Shown piece after piece: positions 35,938 through 43,529 of a stretch of DNA of 64,000 nucleotides. The position numbers were made by a program, and so were the translations under genes. A model generated the notes under the pieces. It did not search any database and had not been told where the DNA came from. It saw only the letters and a list, made by a program, of their open reading frames with translations. Each line of letters begins with the position of its first letter. Position 1 is the first letter of the stretch. The stretch comes from Sporosarcina globispora (GTDB lineage: Bacteria; Bacillota; Bacilli; Bacillales; Cytobacillaceae), in the NCBI RefSeq assembly GCF_001274725.1, contig NZ_LGUF01000007.1, forward strand, positions 5,275,658-5,339,657, written 5' to 3'.

Positions 35938-36990
35938 AGTTCGGACTCAAAAACTCGGGTTTCTCCCTATCCTGTCCGAATAAGCACTGCATTCGGACTC
36001 AAGATCTCTGATTTTTTCCTTTCCTGTCCGAATGAGCACCGGGTTCGGACTCAAAAACTCGGATTTCTCCCTATCCTGTCCGAATGAGCACTGCATTCGG
36101 ACTCAATAACTCGGATTTCTCTCTATCCTGTCCGATTTGGCACTGCATTCGGACTCAAAGCCTCGGAGTTCTTCCTATCTTGTCCGAATGAGCACCGGGT
36201 TCGGACTCAAGACCTCAGATTTCTTCCTATCCTGTCCGAATTGGCACTGCATTCGGACTCAAAAACTCGGATTTCTCCCTATCCTGTCCGAATGAGCACC
36301 GGGTTCGGACTCAAGACCTCAGATTTTTTCCTATCCTGTCCGAATGAGCACTGGGTTCGGACTCAAAAAATCGGATTTCTTCCTATCCTGTCCGAATGAG
36401 CACTGGGTTCGGACTCAAAAAATCGGAGTTCTTCCTATCCTGTCCAAATGAGCACCGCATTCGGACTCAAAGCCTCGGATTTCTTCCTATCCTGTCCGAA
36501 TGAGCACTGGGTTCGGACTCAAAAACTCGGATTTCTCTCTATCCTGTCCGATTTGGCACTGCATTCGGACTCAAGATCTCGGAGTTCTTCCTATCCTGTC
36601 CGAATTGACACTGCATTCGGACTCAAAAACTCGGATTTCTCTCTATCCTGTCCGAATGAGCACTGGGTTCGGACTCAAAAACTCGGATTTCTCTCTATCC
36701 TGTCCGAATTGGCACCGGGTTCGGACTCAAAACCTCGGATTTCTTCCTATCCTGTCCGAATGAGCACTGGGTTCGGACTCAAAACCTCGGATTTCTCCCT
36801 ATCCTGTCCAAATGAGCACCGCATTCGGACTCAAAAACTCGGATTTCTCCCTATCCTGTCCAAATGAGCACTGCATTCGGACTCAAAAACTCGGATTTCT
36901 CCCTATCCTGTCCGAATGAGCACCGCATTCGGACTCAAAAGCTCGGATTTCTCCCTATCCTGTCCGAATTGATAAGTGTTCGGACTGATT
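35938..36990 (+). repeat. Tandem array of about 20 copies of a 52-bp unit
   Basis: Twenty full copies and a partial last copy of a 52-bp unit, each beginning TTCGGACTCAA and ending CCTATCCTGTCCGAATGAGC. Copies start every 52 bp (about 35940, 35992, 36044 and so on to 36928) with very regular spacing. Differences are confined to a few positions: the four bases before TTCGGAC (GGGT or TGCA types), four to five bases after TCAA, and CTCCC versus CTTCC. Each unit contains inverted 7-mers TTCGGAC and GTCCGAA, which can pair within a unit (about 27-nt spacing) or across the junction (11-nt loop). Open frames across the array have no ribosome binding site and shift frame with each unit. Confidence 0.95.
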
Positions 36991-37051
36991 TGGCAGAATC
37001 TATTGAATCGCCTCGAAACTATATACTAATCTCCCAGCTGCTGAATACAAA

Positions 37052-37090
37052 TTAAAAAAAGCCGAAGAGGATCATCATCTCTTCAGCCTT
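37052..37090 (-). terminator. Terminator of the ada operon
   Basis: On the minus strand AAGGCTGAAGAG pairs with CTCTTCGGCTT (one G-U) and runs into TTTTTTT. It overlaps the last codons of the gene. Confidence 0.8.
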
Positions 37091-37580
37091 GTTTCTCCAA
37101 TTCAAGCAGAAGCTGCTTCATTTCAATGCCCCCGCGATAGCCGGTTATACTACCATTTTTACCGATGACACGATGGCACGGTACCGCGATTAACAGTGGA
37201 TTCGCACCGATTGCTTTCCCGGCAGCCCGGACTGCCTGCGGCCTGTTTATTTTCTCTGCAATGTCCGAATAAGATGCTGTTTTCCCATACGGGATCTGTG
37301 CTAATGCCTCCCAGACTTCCTCTTGAAACGGAGTGCCTTTCACATCCATGTCCATTGAAAAAACTTGTCTGTTCCCAAGAAGAAATTCCTGTAATTCAAT
37401 CATGTACGGCTGCAGTGCTTCTTTATTTTCTATAAGCTCTGCAGATGGCAAATATTTTTTCAGGGAGCTTTCAAAGCTCTCAAAAGTCGCGTCAGAGCCT
37501 ACATAGCAAAGACCCTTTTCTGTTTTTGCCAGATACAGGCTCCATTCACCTTCCTGCATGTTCGCCCATTCAATGACCAT
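37083..37580 (-). CDS. adaB: Methylated-DNA--protein-cysteine methyltransferase (AdaB/Ogt type)
   Basis: A 165-aa suicide alkyltransferase that takes alkyl groups from O6-alkylguanine. The active site is C135 in AVPCHRVIG; the DNA-binding helix is seen in PQAVRAAGKAIGANPLLI and the Ada-like N-terminal domain precedes it. The gene overlaps the end of adaA by 11 bp, the same adaA-adaB order as in B. subtilis, so expression is expected to rise on methylation of AdaA. A strong terminator overlaps the 3' end. Confidence 0.92.
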   Translation of the reverse strand: MVIEWANMQEGEWSLYLAKTEKGLCYVGSDATFESFESSLKKYLPSAELIENKEALQPYMIELQEFLLGNRQVFSMDMDVKGTPFQEEVWEALAQIPYGKTASYSDIAEKINRPQAVRAAGKAIGANPLLIAVPCHRVIGKNGSITGYRGGIEMKQLLLELEKQG

Positions 37581-38145
37581 TCTTCCGCTCCCCCCTTGTT
37601 TTGTTTCGATATGCAGCAGGTGTTGTGCCCAGCTTCTTTTTAAATAAAGAGATAAAATAAGGGGTGCTGGGGAATCCTGCTAGTGCACCGACATCTGCTA
37701 TCGATTGCTCCGCCGCCTCCAGCAAATGGACGGCTTTTTCGAGCCGGATATCCTGAATATACTCTGTGGGCGACTGCCCGGTGACCCGTTTGAACACCCG
37801 CTGTAAATGATAGGGGCTTCCATGAAACAGGTCCCCCAATTGCTGCAATGTAATAGGCTCGCTATAATGCTGATCGATCCACCCGGTTATTTGCTCAATC
37901 CAGTCTTCTGCAGGCAGGCTGAGACCTTCCGGTTTGCAGCGCTTGCATGGCCTGAAATTTGCCCTCAGTGCTTGAGCAGCATTTTTAAAAATAGTGACAT
38001 TGCCGATATTCGGGACTCTCGACCGGCAGGAAGGCCTGCAGAATATCCCTGTCGTTTTAACACCATAAAGAAAGATATCATCATAGGACTTGTCGCAATC
38101 CTTTATGGCGTTCCAATAATCTTCCGGAATCTGTTCATAAGTCAC
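37570..38145 (-). CDS. adaA: Methylphosphotriester-DNA alkyltransferase and activator AdaA
   Basis: A 191-aa protein with an N-terminal Ada zinc domain and a C-terminal AraC-type DNA-binding domain. The zinc ligands C36, C40, C67 and C70 (FCRPSCRSR and FRPCKRCKPEG) are all present; C36 is the residue that accepts methyl groups from DNA phosphotriesters and turns the protein into an activator. The AraC part includes LQQLGDLFHGSPYHLQRVFK. It is the first gene of the adaA-adaB pair and is divergent from alkA, so the 119-bp gap between them probably holds Ada-controlled promoters for both directions. Confidence 0.92.
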   Translation of the reverse strand: MTYEQIPEDYWNAIKDCDKSYDDIFLYGVKTTGIFCRPSCRSRVPNIGNVTIFKNAAQALRANFRPCKRCKPEGLSLPAEDWIEQITGWIDQHYSEPITLQQLGDLFHGSPYHLQRVFKRVTGQSPTEYIQDIRLEKAVHLLEAAEQSIADVGALAGFPSTPYFISLFKKKLGTTPAAYRNKTRGERKNGH

Positions 38146-38264
38146 CTGCGCTCACCTCTGCTTCACAGTATACACAAAAAACAGTCAACAATAGCGATTT
38201 CCTAAATATAAACGCAAGATAACGTAATCCAGAAAATATAAAATAAAGACAAGGAGGGATTCAA

Positions 38265-39194
38265 ATGAGTTCTCAATCTGTTAAATGGAAGGAGGTTGAA
38301 AATGGCCTGGTCATTTTCAACCCGCATGAATTCAGCTTTTCAGAAAACCTAAAATACTTGTCACGATCGGCAAATGAATGCCTTTATGAGATTTCCGGCC
38401 AGACAATCAGACGCGCCATTTCCATCAGGAATGAAAAACTGCTGCTTCAAATAAGTGCTGTGGCAGATCAATCCCTCTCCGTCCAATTTTTAGAAAGCCA
38501 TAATCCGATTCCCTATCAAATGAAGGCGGAGATTGCGGCATATATTCATGATTGGTTCGACCTGGGAACCAGCCTGGCCCCATTCTATGAAATGGCGAAA
38601 ACGGATCCTTTATTGCATAGGCCTTCAGAGCAATTTTTCGGACTGAGGATTCTGGGCATCCCCGACTTATTCGAGGCTCTTGCCTGGGGAATCCTTGGAC
38701 AGCAGATTAATCTTACATATGCGTATACACTAAAGCGGCGGCTCGTTGAAAAATATGGAGATTACCTGGAATACGGCGGGAGCAAATACTGGCTTTTCCC
38801 TGAAGCTGAAACGATTGCCGGGTTAACCCCCGAAGATCTTTCCGACTTAAAGATGACCGTCAAGAAATGCGAATATCTGATTGACGTGGCCCGCTTGATT
38901 GCAAATGGCGAGCTTTCGAAAGAGGACTTGCTGAATGAGGGAGATGTAAAGGCTGCAGAAAAAAAGCTGACGAGAATACGCGGCATCGGCCCCTGGACCG
39001 CCCATTATGTTCTCATGCGGTGTCTGCGCTTTCCATCCGCATTTCCGATCGATGACGTCGGCCTCCATAATGCGATCAAAGGGATCCTCGGTTCTGAAAG
39101 AAAACCGGCCAAAGCGGAAATCCTGAATTATTCGGCTGCATGGAAGAATTGGGAAGCGTATGCTACTTTTTATTTGTGGAGAGTTTTGTATTGA
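38265..39194 (+). CDS. alkA: DNA-3-methyladenine glycosylase II (AlkA)
   Basis: A 309-aa base-excision glycosylase that removes alkylated purines. The helix-hairpin-helix is LTRIRGIGPWTAHYV and the catalytic aspartate follows in FPIDDVGLHN (D264, or D263). The N-terminal beta domain is like AlkA, and GILGQQINLTYAYTL matches the DNA-intercalation region. GGAGGG is at good spacing before the ATG. It is divergent from adaA-adaB; in B. subtilis the three genes respond together to methylating agents. Confidence 0.92.
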   Translation: MSSQSVKWKEVENGLVIFNPHEFSFSENLKYLSRSANECLYEISGQTIRRAISIRNEKLLLQISAVADQSLSVQFLESHNPIPYQMKAEIAAYIHDWFDLGTSLAPFYEMAKTDPLLHRPSEQFFGLRILGIPDLFEALAWGILGQQINLTYAYTLKRRLVEKYGDYLEYGGSKYWLFPEAETIAGLTPEDLSDLKMTVKKCEYLIDVARLIANGELSKEDLLNEGDVKAAEKKLTRIRGIGPWTAHYVLMRCLRFPSAFPIDDVGLHNAIKGILGSERKPAKAEILNYSAAWKNWEAYATFYLWRVLY

Positions 39195-39235
39195 AGTATT
39201 ATCACCGTTCCATTGCTGAAAAGCTGATACGACGC

Positions 39236-39345
39236 GAGGTGACCGATATATTGAAATTTTGACCGATATCCTTTTGAAAGTGTCCGATAAAATAACAATC
39301 CGGCCGATATCTTTAAGATTTTGGCCGATATTTCGGATAGAGGAC
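39236..39345 (+). repeat. Short degenerate tandem repeat with CCGATAT cores
   Basis: Five to six copies of (G)ACCGATAT or GGCCGATAT, spaced by about 15-25 bp and separated by variable T-rich sequence, immediately after alkA. The last copies pair weakly with a CCGATATTTCGG palindrome. Confidence 0.7.
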
Positions 39346-39361
39346 AGGTCCCCCTGTCCTA
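39340..39361. repeat. GGGACAG-family hairpin
   Basis: AGGACAGG and CCTGTCCT form an 8-bp stem with a 4-nt loop, with the same core as the other GACAGG elements of the window. Confidence 0.55.
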
Positions 39362-39469
39362 TCTTTCCGCACCTATGTCAGAAAAAAATAAAGAGGTGCC
39401 ATCACAGGTAATAAAGCCTAATAGTAAATTATTTTCCATAAAAAAGAAAAGGCATGAACAGCCCTCTCT

Positions 39470-40078
39470 TTAGTAATGAATTTTATATTTCTCCACAAGT
39501 ATTTTTACATCAAGCTTGTAAATGAGATCAATCATCCTTGTCCCGATCATCTGGCAGATCACCGCATAAACAATAACCTTCCAGTCCACAACAACCCCGG
39601 TAAGCAGAAGCAGACTGCCATTTATGTAAAATAACGTTCGTCCCGGAGCACTTCCCCTTGCTTTGGCAATGATTAACGCGAGGATATCCATGCCCCCTGA
39701 CGAAGCGCCCATCCGGAATAAGATTCCGACTCCCATTCCAAAGACTACTGCTCCCAGCATAAGATCCAGGAGAACCGGATTCAGCGGTTCCGTTATGTAT
39801 GGAGTCAGAAGGTCAATCGTAACCGAAGTAACAGAAACACAAAACAGCGTCCAGATCACACTGCTTTTCCCAAGCCATTTGGCAGCTGCCAGCAGCAGGC
39901 CCGCATTCAAAACCCATAAAGTCACCGAATAGGGCATGTCCAATAAGTAATTGAATAAAACAGCCAGACTCGCAGCGCCGCCAGACGGGATAAAATGCGG
40001 AAACAAGAACAAGGTCATCGCGAGACCCTGGATAACGGAGGCAATTCCCAAAATCAAAGATTTATAGAGTACGTGCAT
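39470..40078 (-). CDS. YitT-family membrane protein
   Basis: A 202-aa protein with five to six membrane helices of the YitT/DUF161 type (LILGIASVIQGLAMTLFLFP, and the glycine-rich GVGILFRMGASSGGMDILAL). Most family members also carry a C-terminal DUF2179 domain; it is absent here and the protein ends at VEKYKIHY. The function is unknown to me; some relatives are proposed transporters. It is a single gene, divergent from the GNAT gene at 40157. Confidence 0.82.
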   Translation of the reverse strand: MHVLYKSLILGIASVIQGLAMTLFLFPHFIPSGGAASLAVLFNYLLDMPYSVTLWVLNAGLLLAAAKWLGKSSVIWTLFCVSVTSVTIDLLTPYITEPLNPVLLDLMLGAVVFGMGVGILFRMGASSGGMDILALIIAKARGSAPGRTLFYINGSLLLLTGVVVDWKVIVYAVICQMIGTRMIDLIYKLDVKILVEKYKIHY

Positions 40079-40156
40079 GACAAAAACTCCTAACGTTTTT
40101 CCTCACACTATCTTATAATATTTTCAAAGAAGACGAAACCGCTCGAGGTGAATAGA

Positions 40157-40666
40157 ATGACCAGTCCTTTTGAAACGGAGCGGCTCCTGCTCCGGATTAT
40201 GCAGACAGATGACCTGAATGATGTTTACGAGATTTGGGGCAGCATCGAGGTAATGAAATACTGCGGCGGCGCAAGCACAAAAAGCCGAATCCAGCGCTCC
40301 ATCGACTTTTACCGGCAGCTTCAGAATGAAAAAGGGTACTCTGTATATACCGTTCTGCTTAAAGAAACCTCCGCCATCATTGGAGTTTGCGGGTTTAACC
40401 CTTTAGAAAATGAAGATGAGGCAGAGCTACTCTATCATTTTAATCAGCATTACTGGGGAAAAGGATATGCTGCTGAAGCTGCTGCTGCCTGCTTGGCCTC
40501 TTTGAAGAAAAACAACACGCACATCCGGAAAGTTATCGCAGCTGTTGACCCGGCCAATCCTGCATCATGGAAGGTGCTCGGAAAAATCGGTATGACCGCA
40601 GTTGGAATGAAGTGGTTTGAAGATACGCAGCAGGAAGAACTCTGTTTTGAACTGGAATTAATGTGA
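40157..40666 (+). CDS. RimJ/RimL-type GNAT acetyltransferase
   Basis: A 169-aa acetyltransferase of the RimJ/RimL-like GNAT group that starts with the typical FETERLLLRIMQTDD. The acetyl-CoA site is seen in AELLYHFNQHYWGKGYAAEA, followed by AAVDPANPASWKVLGKIGMT. Targets of such enzymes include ribosomal proteins, aminoglycosides and other amines; this one is unknown. The ATG has GAGGTG at good spacing; a GTG three codons earlier is less likely. A strong terminator overlaps its end. Confidence 0.85.
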   Translation: MTSPFETERLLLRIMQTDDLNDVYEIWGSIEVMKYCGGASTKSRIQRSIDFYRQLQNEKGYSVYTVLLKETSAIIGVCGFNPLENEDEAELLYHFNQHYWGKGYAAEAAAACLASLKKNNTHIRKVIAAVDPANPASWKVLGKIGMTAVGMKWFEDTQQEELCFELELM

Positions 40667-40693
40667 AAAGCTGGCCAGCTAGCCAGCTTTTTT
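40666..40693 (+). terminator. Terminator of the GNAT gene
   Basis: AAAAGCTGGC and GCCAGCTTTTTT form a 9-bp stem with a 6-nt loop, then a T-run. Confidence 0.88.
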
Positions 40694-40725
40694 GATGATT
40701 ACACGTCCTATCAGCAATCCTTATT

Positions 40726-41988
40726 TTAACAAACCGAATCCGTAGATTTTGGATTCTTCAGTCCAAACAGCGGACGGATGAACAACGCCACACCTGTTCC
40801 GAGCATGGCCATGATCGCCCATACCCAGCCGTGCAGGCTGAAGGAGGCAATTCCTCCAAAATAGGCGCCAATGTTGCAGCCGAACGCAAGTCTGGAACCA
40901 TAGCCCATGAGCAGTCCGCCAACAACGGCAGCACCTGCCACGCCCGGCTTAATTTTTCCGGGCTTGAATGTTCCCTGTGATGCTGCTGAAATGAAGGCAC
41001 CGAGGATAATGCCGAAGTTCATAACGCTTGTTGAATCAGCAAGCACTGTATTTTTCAACGCCGCTAAATTCGGTTCAGTCGCAAAATAACCCCAAGACGT
41101 TACGTCAATTCCCATTGCCATTAAGGCTTTTCCGCCCCATAGTGCGAACGCGGATGTGATGCCCCAAGGCGTTCCGCGGACAGTTAGAGTCAGTGCATTA
41201 AGCAAAGCCAATACGATTGCTGCTGCGAATAATGGCCAGGAGCCTCTCAGGATTTTTTTCCAGCCGGCCGTTGTAGGCAAAGCTTTCATCATTGGCGCTT
41301 TTCGCTTTTTCGCGATTTGCAGGGTCACCCAATAGATCAATGCAAATAAGGCAAGCTGCAGAACCAATGCTCCACCGTAACCGAGTCCAGTGGATGTTGC
41401 CAGAGAAATCGGCGGCAATGATGGTGTGTCTTCCATCCAGAACGTAAAGTGGTACGCCCCGATCGTGGAACCAACGATGAAAGAAATCAGTGTCAGGATC
41501 ATGGAGGATTGCCCTCCCCCTACTGAATACAAGGTTCCGGACGCACAGCCATTCCCAAGCTGCATTCCAATTCCAAATATAAAGGAACCAAATAAGACAC
41601 TGACCCCTACAGGTGATACATATCCTTTGGGCTCGATTCCTGTAAAACTGAAGCCTGTGCTTAAAACGATGGCAAATAGCGCAGATGCAACTGCCAGCAT
41701 AAGCATATGCGCCTGCAGGCCTTGCCCATTTCCTACACTGGCGAAACGCCTGAATGCAGATGTGAAGCCGAAGCGGGCATGAAGCAGAGTCATGCCAAGC
41801 GCAATTCCGATAATAAATAGAACTCCCTGTGTCATGTTCGCTGCATTTATAATGGAAATGAATAAAATGATAGCTGCAAGAACCCCAGCTGCAACAAAAG
41901 GCTTTTGAACCGGATTTATGCTTGAAACAACTGTTGTTGGTGCTGAAATCCATGATTTACTTTTAACTTCAACTTGAGCCAACCTCAT
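40726..41988 (-). CDS. YeeE/YedE-family sulfur-compound transporter
   Basis: A 420-aa membrane protein with about ten to twelve helices in two inverted halves. Each half has the family's cysteine motif: GNGCASGTLYSVG (C148) in the first and AFGCNIGAYFGGI in the second. In YeeE (TsuA) such cysteines relay thiosulfate across the membrane, so thiosulfate or a related sulfur compound is the likely substrate. The N-terminal 30 residues are cytoplasmic. GGAG lies just before the ATG. It is monocistronic. No TusA-like partner is adjacent. Confidence 0.85.
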   Translation of the reverse strand: MRLAQVEVKSKSWISAPTTVVSSINPVQKPFVAAGVLAAIILFISIINAANMTQGVLFIIGIALGMTLLHARFGFTSAFRRFASVGNGQGLQAHMLMLAVASALFAIVLSTGFSFTGIEPKGYVSPVGVSVLFGSFIFGIGMQLGNGCASGTLYSVGGGQSSMILTLISFIVGSTIGAYHFTFWMEDTPSLPPISLATSTGLGYGGALVLQLALFALIYWVTLQIAKKRKAPMMKALPTTAGWKKILRGSWPLFAAAIVLALLNALTLTVRGTPWGITSAFALWGGKALMAMGIDVTSWGYFATEPNLAALKNTVLADSTSVMNFGIILGAFISAASQGTFKPGKIKPGVAGAAVVGGLLMGYGSRLAFGCNIGAYFGGIASFSLHGWVWAIMAMLGTGVALFIRPLFGLKNPKSTDSVC

Positions 41989-42134
41989 TCACTCCTTTTC
42001 TTATCTTTTTAGTCGGATTAATGTGTTATTTTATACTATATTTTTTAAAAAGTAAATGGTGAATTTTTCTCCAGCCCGATGATTTTCCCTGTTTCACCTG
42101 AAATTTTTTTTGGTAATTATGAAAATTTCATGAA

Positions 42135-42168
42135 CAAATAAATAAAGGCTGCCTATTTTCGGCAGCCT
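42135..42168 (-). terminator. Terminator of the 42.2-43.0 kb operon
   Basis: On the minus strand GGCTGCC and GGCAGCC form a stem followed by TTTATTTATTT. Confidence 0.8.
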
Positions 42169-42608
42169 CAGTTATGTAATCGTTTCTCCAGCACGATCTT
42201 ATGCAGTCCTTTTTCATCAGTATAAGTTTCAATAACATCAAATCCATGTTTAATATTTAAAATCAGCATGCCTCGCCATTTGTTCATCGTCTTAGACCGG
42301 ACAGCTTTATAGCCCATTTCTATAAGATATTCATGCTGCTTTTCCATTAACTTGGAAGCAACCCCGCTCTTCCTGTAATCTGGATCCACCCCGCCTAGCC
42401 AGCTATAAAATGTATCTTGATCAATGGCATATCCCATTTTATACCCGATCACCTTTTCTCCATCCATAGCCGTCAGCACCAGCAATTGAGGTTTGCTTTT
42501 CATTTTGCTGGCCAAATGATGCCCATCTCCAAATATGGTTTTATGCAGTTCTTGGATCCCTTCTAAAATTTCTGATTCAGGCATTAAATTAAAAAGAGTA
42601 ATTTTCAT
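42168..42608 (-). CDS. GNAT-family N-acetyltransferase
   Basis: A 146-aa acetyltransferase. SWLGGVDPDYRKSGVASKLM contains the R-x-x-G-x-A acetyl-CoA loop, and ILNIKHGFDVIETY is the usual C-terminal strand and helix. It is the last of three closely packed genes (gap of 6 bp to the small membrane protein upstream). The acceptor is unknown. Confidence 0.82.
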   Translation of the reverse strand: MKITLFNLMPESEILEGIQELHKTIFGDGHHLASKMKSKPQLLVLTAMDGEKVIGYKMGYAIDQDTFYSWLGGVDPDYRKSGVASKLMEKQHEYLIEMGYKAVRSKTMNKWRGMLILNIKHGFDVIETYTDEKGLHKIVLEKRLHN

Positions 42609-42614
42609 ATCCCG

Positions 42615-42815
42615 CTAATCACCCTTATCCTCCCGATCCGCTAACAATCGATCCAGTTTATCTTCCACACGCTTCAATCTGTCATTTCTTCTCTTGAAAA
42701 CAAAAAATAGGATGACGATAATTGGAGGAACTGTAAGTAAAAATGCAAATGCCAAAAGCTGAAATAAAAGATCGCCACTATTAAATCCGGCTTGAGCAAA
42801 AGTTGAAAAAATCAT
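42615..42815 (-). CDS. Small membrane protein, DUF4083-like
   Basis: A 66-aa protein with one N-terminal membrane helix (LLFQLLAFAFLLTVPPIIVI), a basic stop-transfer stretch (FKRRNDRLKR) and a charged helical tail (VEDKLDRLLADREDKGD). This is the layout of the DUF4083 family of Bacillus small membrane proteins, which has no known role. It overlaps the upstream small gene by 4 bp. GGAGG lies at good spacing before the ATG. Confidence 0.7.
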   Translation of the reverse strand: MIFSTFAQAGFNSGDLLFQLLAFAFLLTVPPIIVILFFVFKRRNDRLKRVEDKLDRLLADREDKGD

Positions 42816-43012
42816 GGTGAATCCTCCTTCTGTGATGACATAGTCAAATAATATAGTTGAATGAGGGATACTGTGAGAGCAAAAACAGTCAAAGCATTGG
42901 TCAATGAAAAAAAATCTATGCCCTTTATCATGTTTCTAATCATCAAGTATATAGCTATTACAGAAATGACGACACCCGAATAAAAATCAAACCTGCCGCT
43001 ATTTTCTTTCAA
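42812..43012 (-). CDS. Small membrane protein, 66 aa
   Basis: A 66-aa protein with two membrane helices (FYSGVVISVIAIYLMIRNMI and TNALTVFALTVSLIQLYYLT). It is the first gene of a three-gene unit with the DUF4083-like protein and the GNAT protein, overlapping the former by ATGA. GGGAGGGGG lies upstream of the start. I do not recognise the family. Confidence 0.65.
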   Translation of the reverse strand: MKENSGRFDFYSGVVISVIAIYLMIRNMIKGIDFFSLTNALTVFALTVSLIQLYYLTMSSQKEDSP

Positions 43013-43102
43013 AGTTAGCCCCCTCCCTTTTACTATTTTTTACGTACCTACCAGATAAAAAGTTTCATAAACTCTCCGAGGATACAAAAAGGAGAGACAC
43101 AT

Positions 43103-43290
43103 TTTTGGGGCAGTATCTATTCAAATTGGCTTATCTCCAATTGAAAGCTTGTTAATGTCCCTGTCTCATTTGCTGGTTCAGCACAATTTACCGTTCTTCC
43201 CATGATAGAGGAGAATTCACGTTTGACTGCAATGATTTTAACAACATTACTAATAAATTCCCGTCATTTATTGTATGGCTTATCACTGTC
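43103..43290 (+). pseudogene. azlC (branched-chain amino acid exporter) relic
   Basis: The plus strand reads FGAVSIQIGLSPIESLLMSL and, after a one-base shift, SFAGSAQFTVLPMIEENSRL then AMILTTLLINSRHLLYGLSL. FAGSAQF and the INxRHLLYGxSL motif are hallmarks of AzlC. The N-terminus and the last two thirds are missing, so this is a dead fragment. A terminator follows at 43366. Confidence 0.8.
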
Positions 43291-43365
43291 CAGTGGACAA
43301 AAAGTTTATATGGAGCTTTATAACAGTGATGGGAGTCGTATTAAGAGGGAGTATTATATAAATAG

Positions 43366-43397
43366 AAAAACCACAGCACTGTAAACTGTGGTTTTTC
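43366..43397 (+). terminator. Terminator after the azlC relic
   Basis: AAAAACCACAG and CTGTGGTTTTTC form a perfect stem with an 8-nt loop. Confidence 0.8.
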
Positions 43398-43529
43398 TTC
43401 ATCATTTAAAAGAGTCCAGAGTATTTTTCAGGTAAGCAGATGTTACTTCAACCGAAAAAAAATTCACTCAGCTTCTCAATCTGACTATCAATTCTGCTTT
43501 TAGTTTTCTGCATATTCAATCACTCCGTA

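Noticed and set aside
35938..36990. Possible CRISPR array
   Set aside because: The whole 52-bp unit is repeated, with no unique spacers between conserved repeats, and there are no cas genes.
36448..37055. Long open frames within the tandem array
   Set aside because: They exist because the unit lacks stops in the plus frames. 52 is not a multiple of three, so the frame rotates each copy, and there is no ribosome binding site.
41198..41953. 251-codon minus-strand frame inside the YeeE-type gene
   Set aside because: It is an alternative frame of the same strand. The encoded sequence is rich in Cys, His and Trp, as expected for a non-coding frame.
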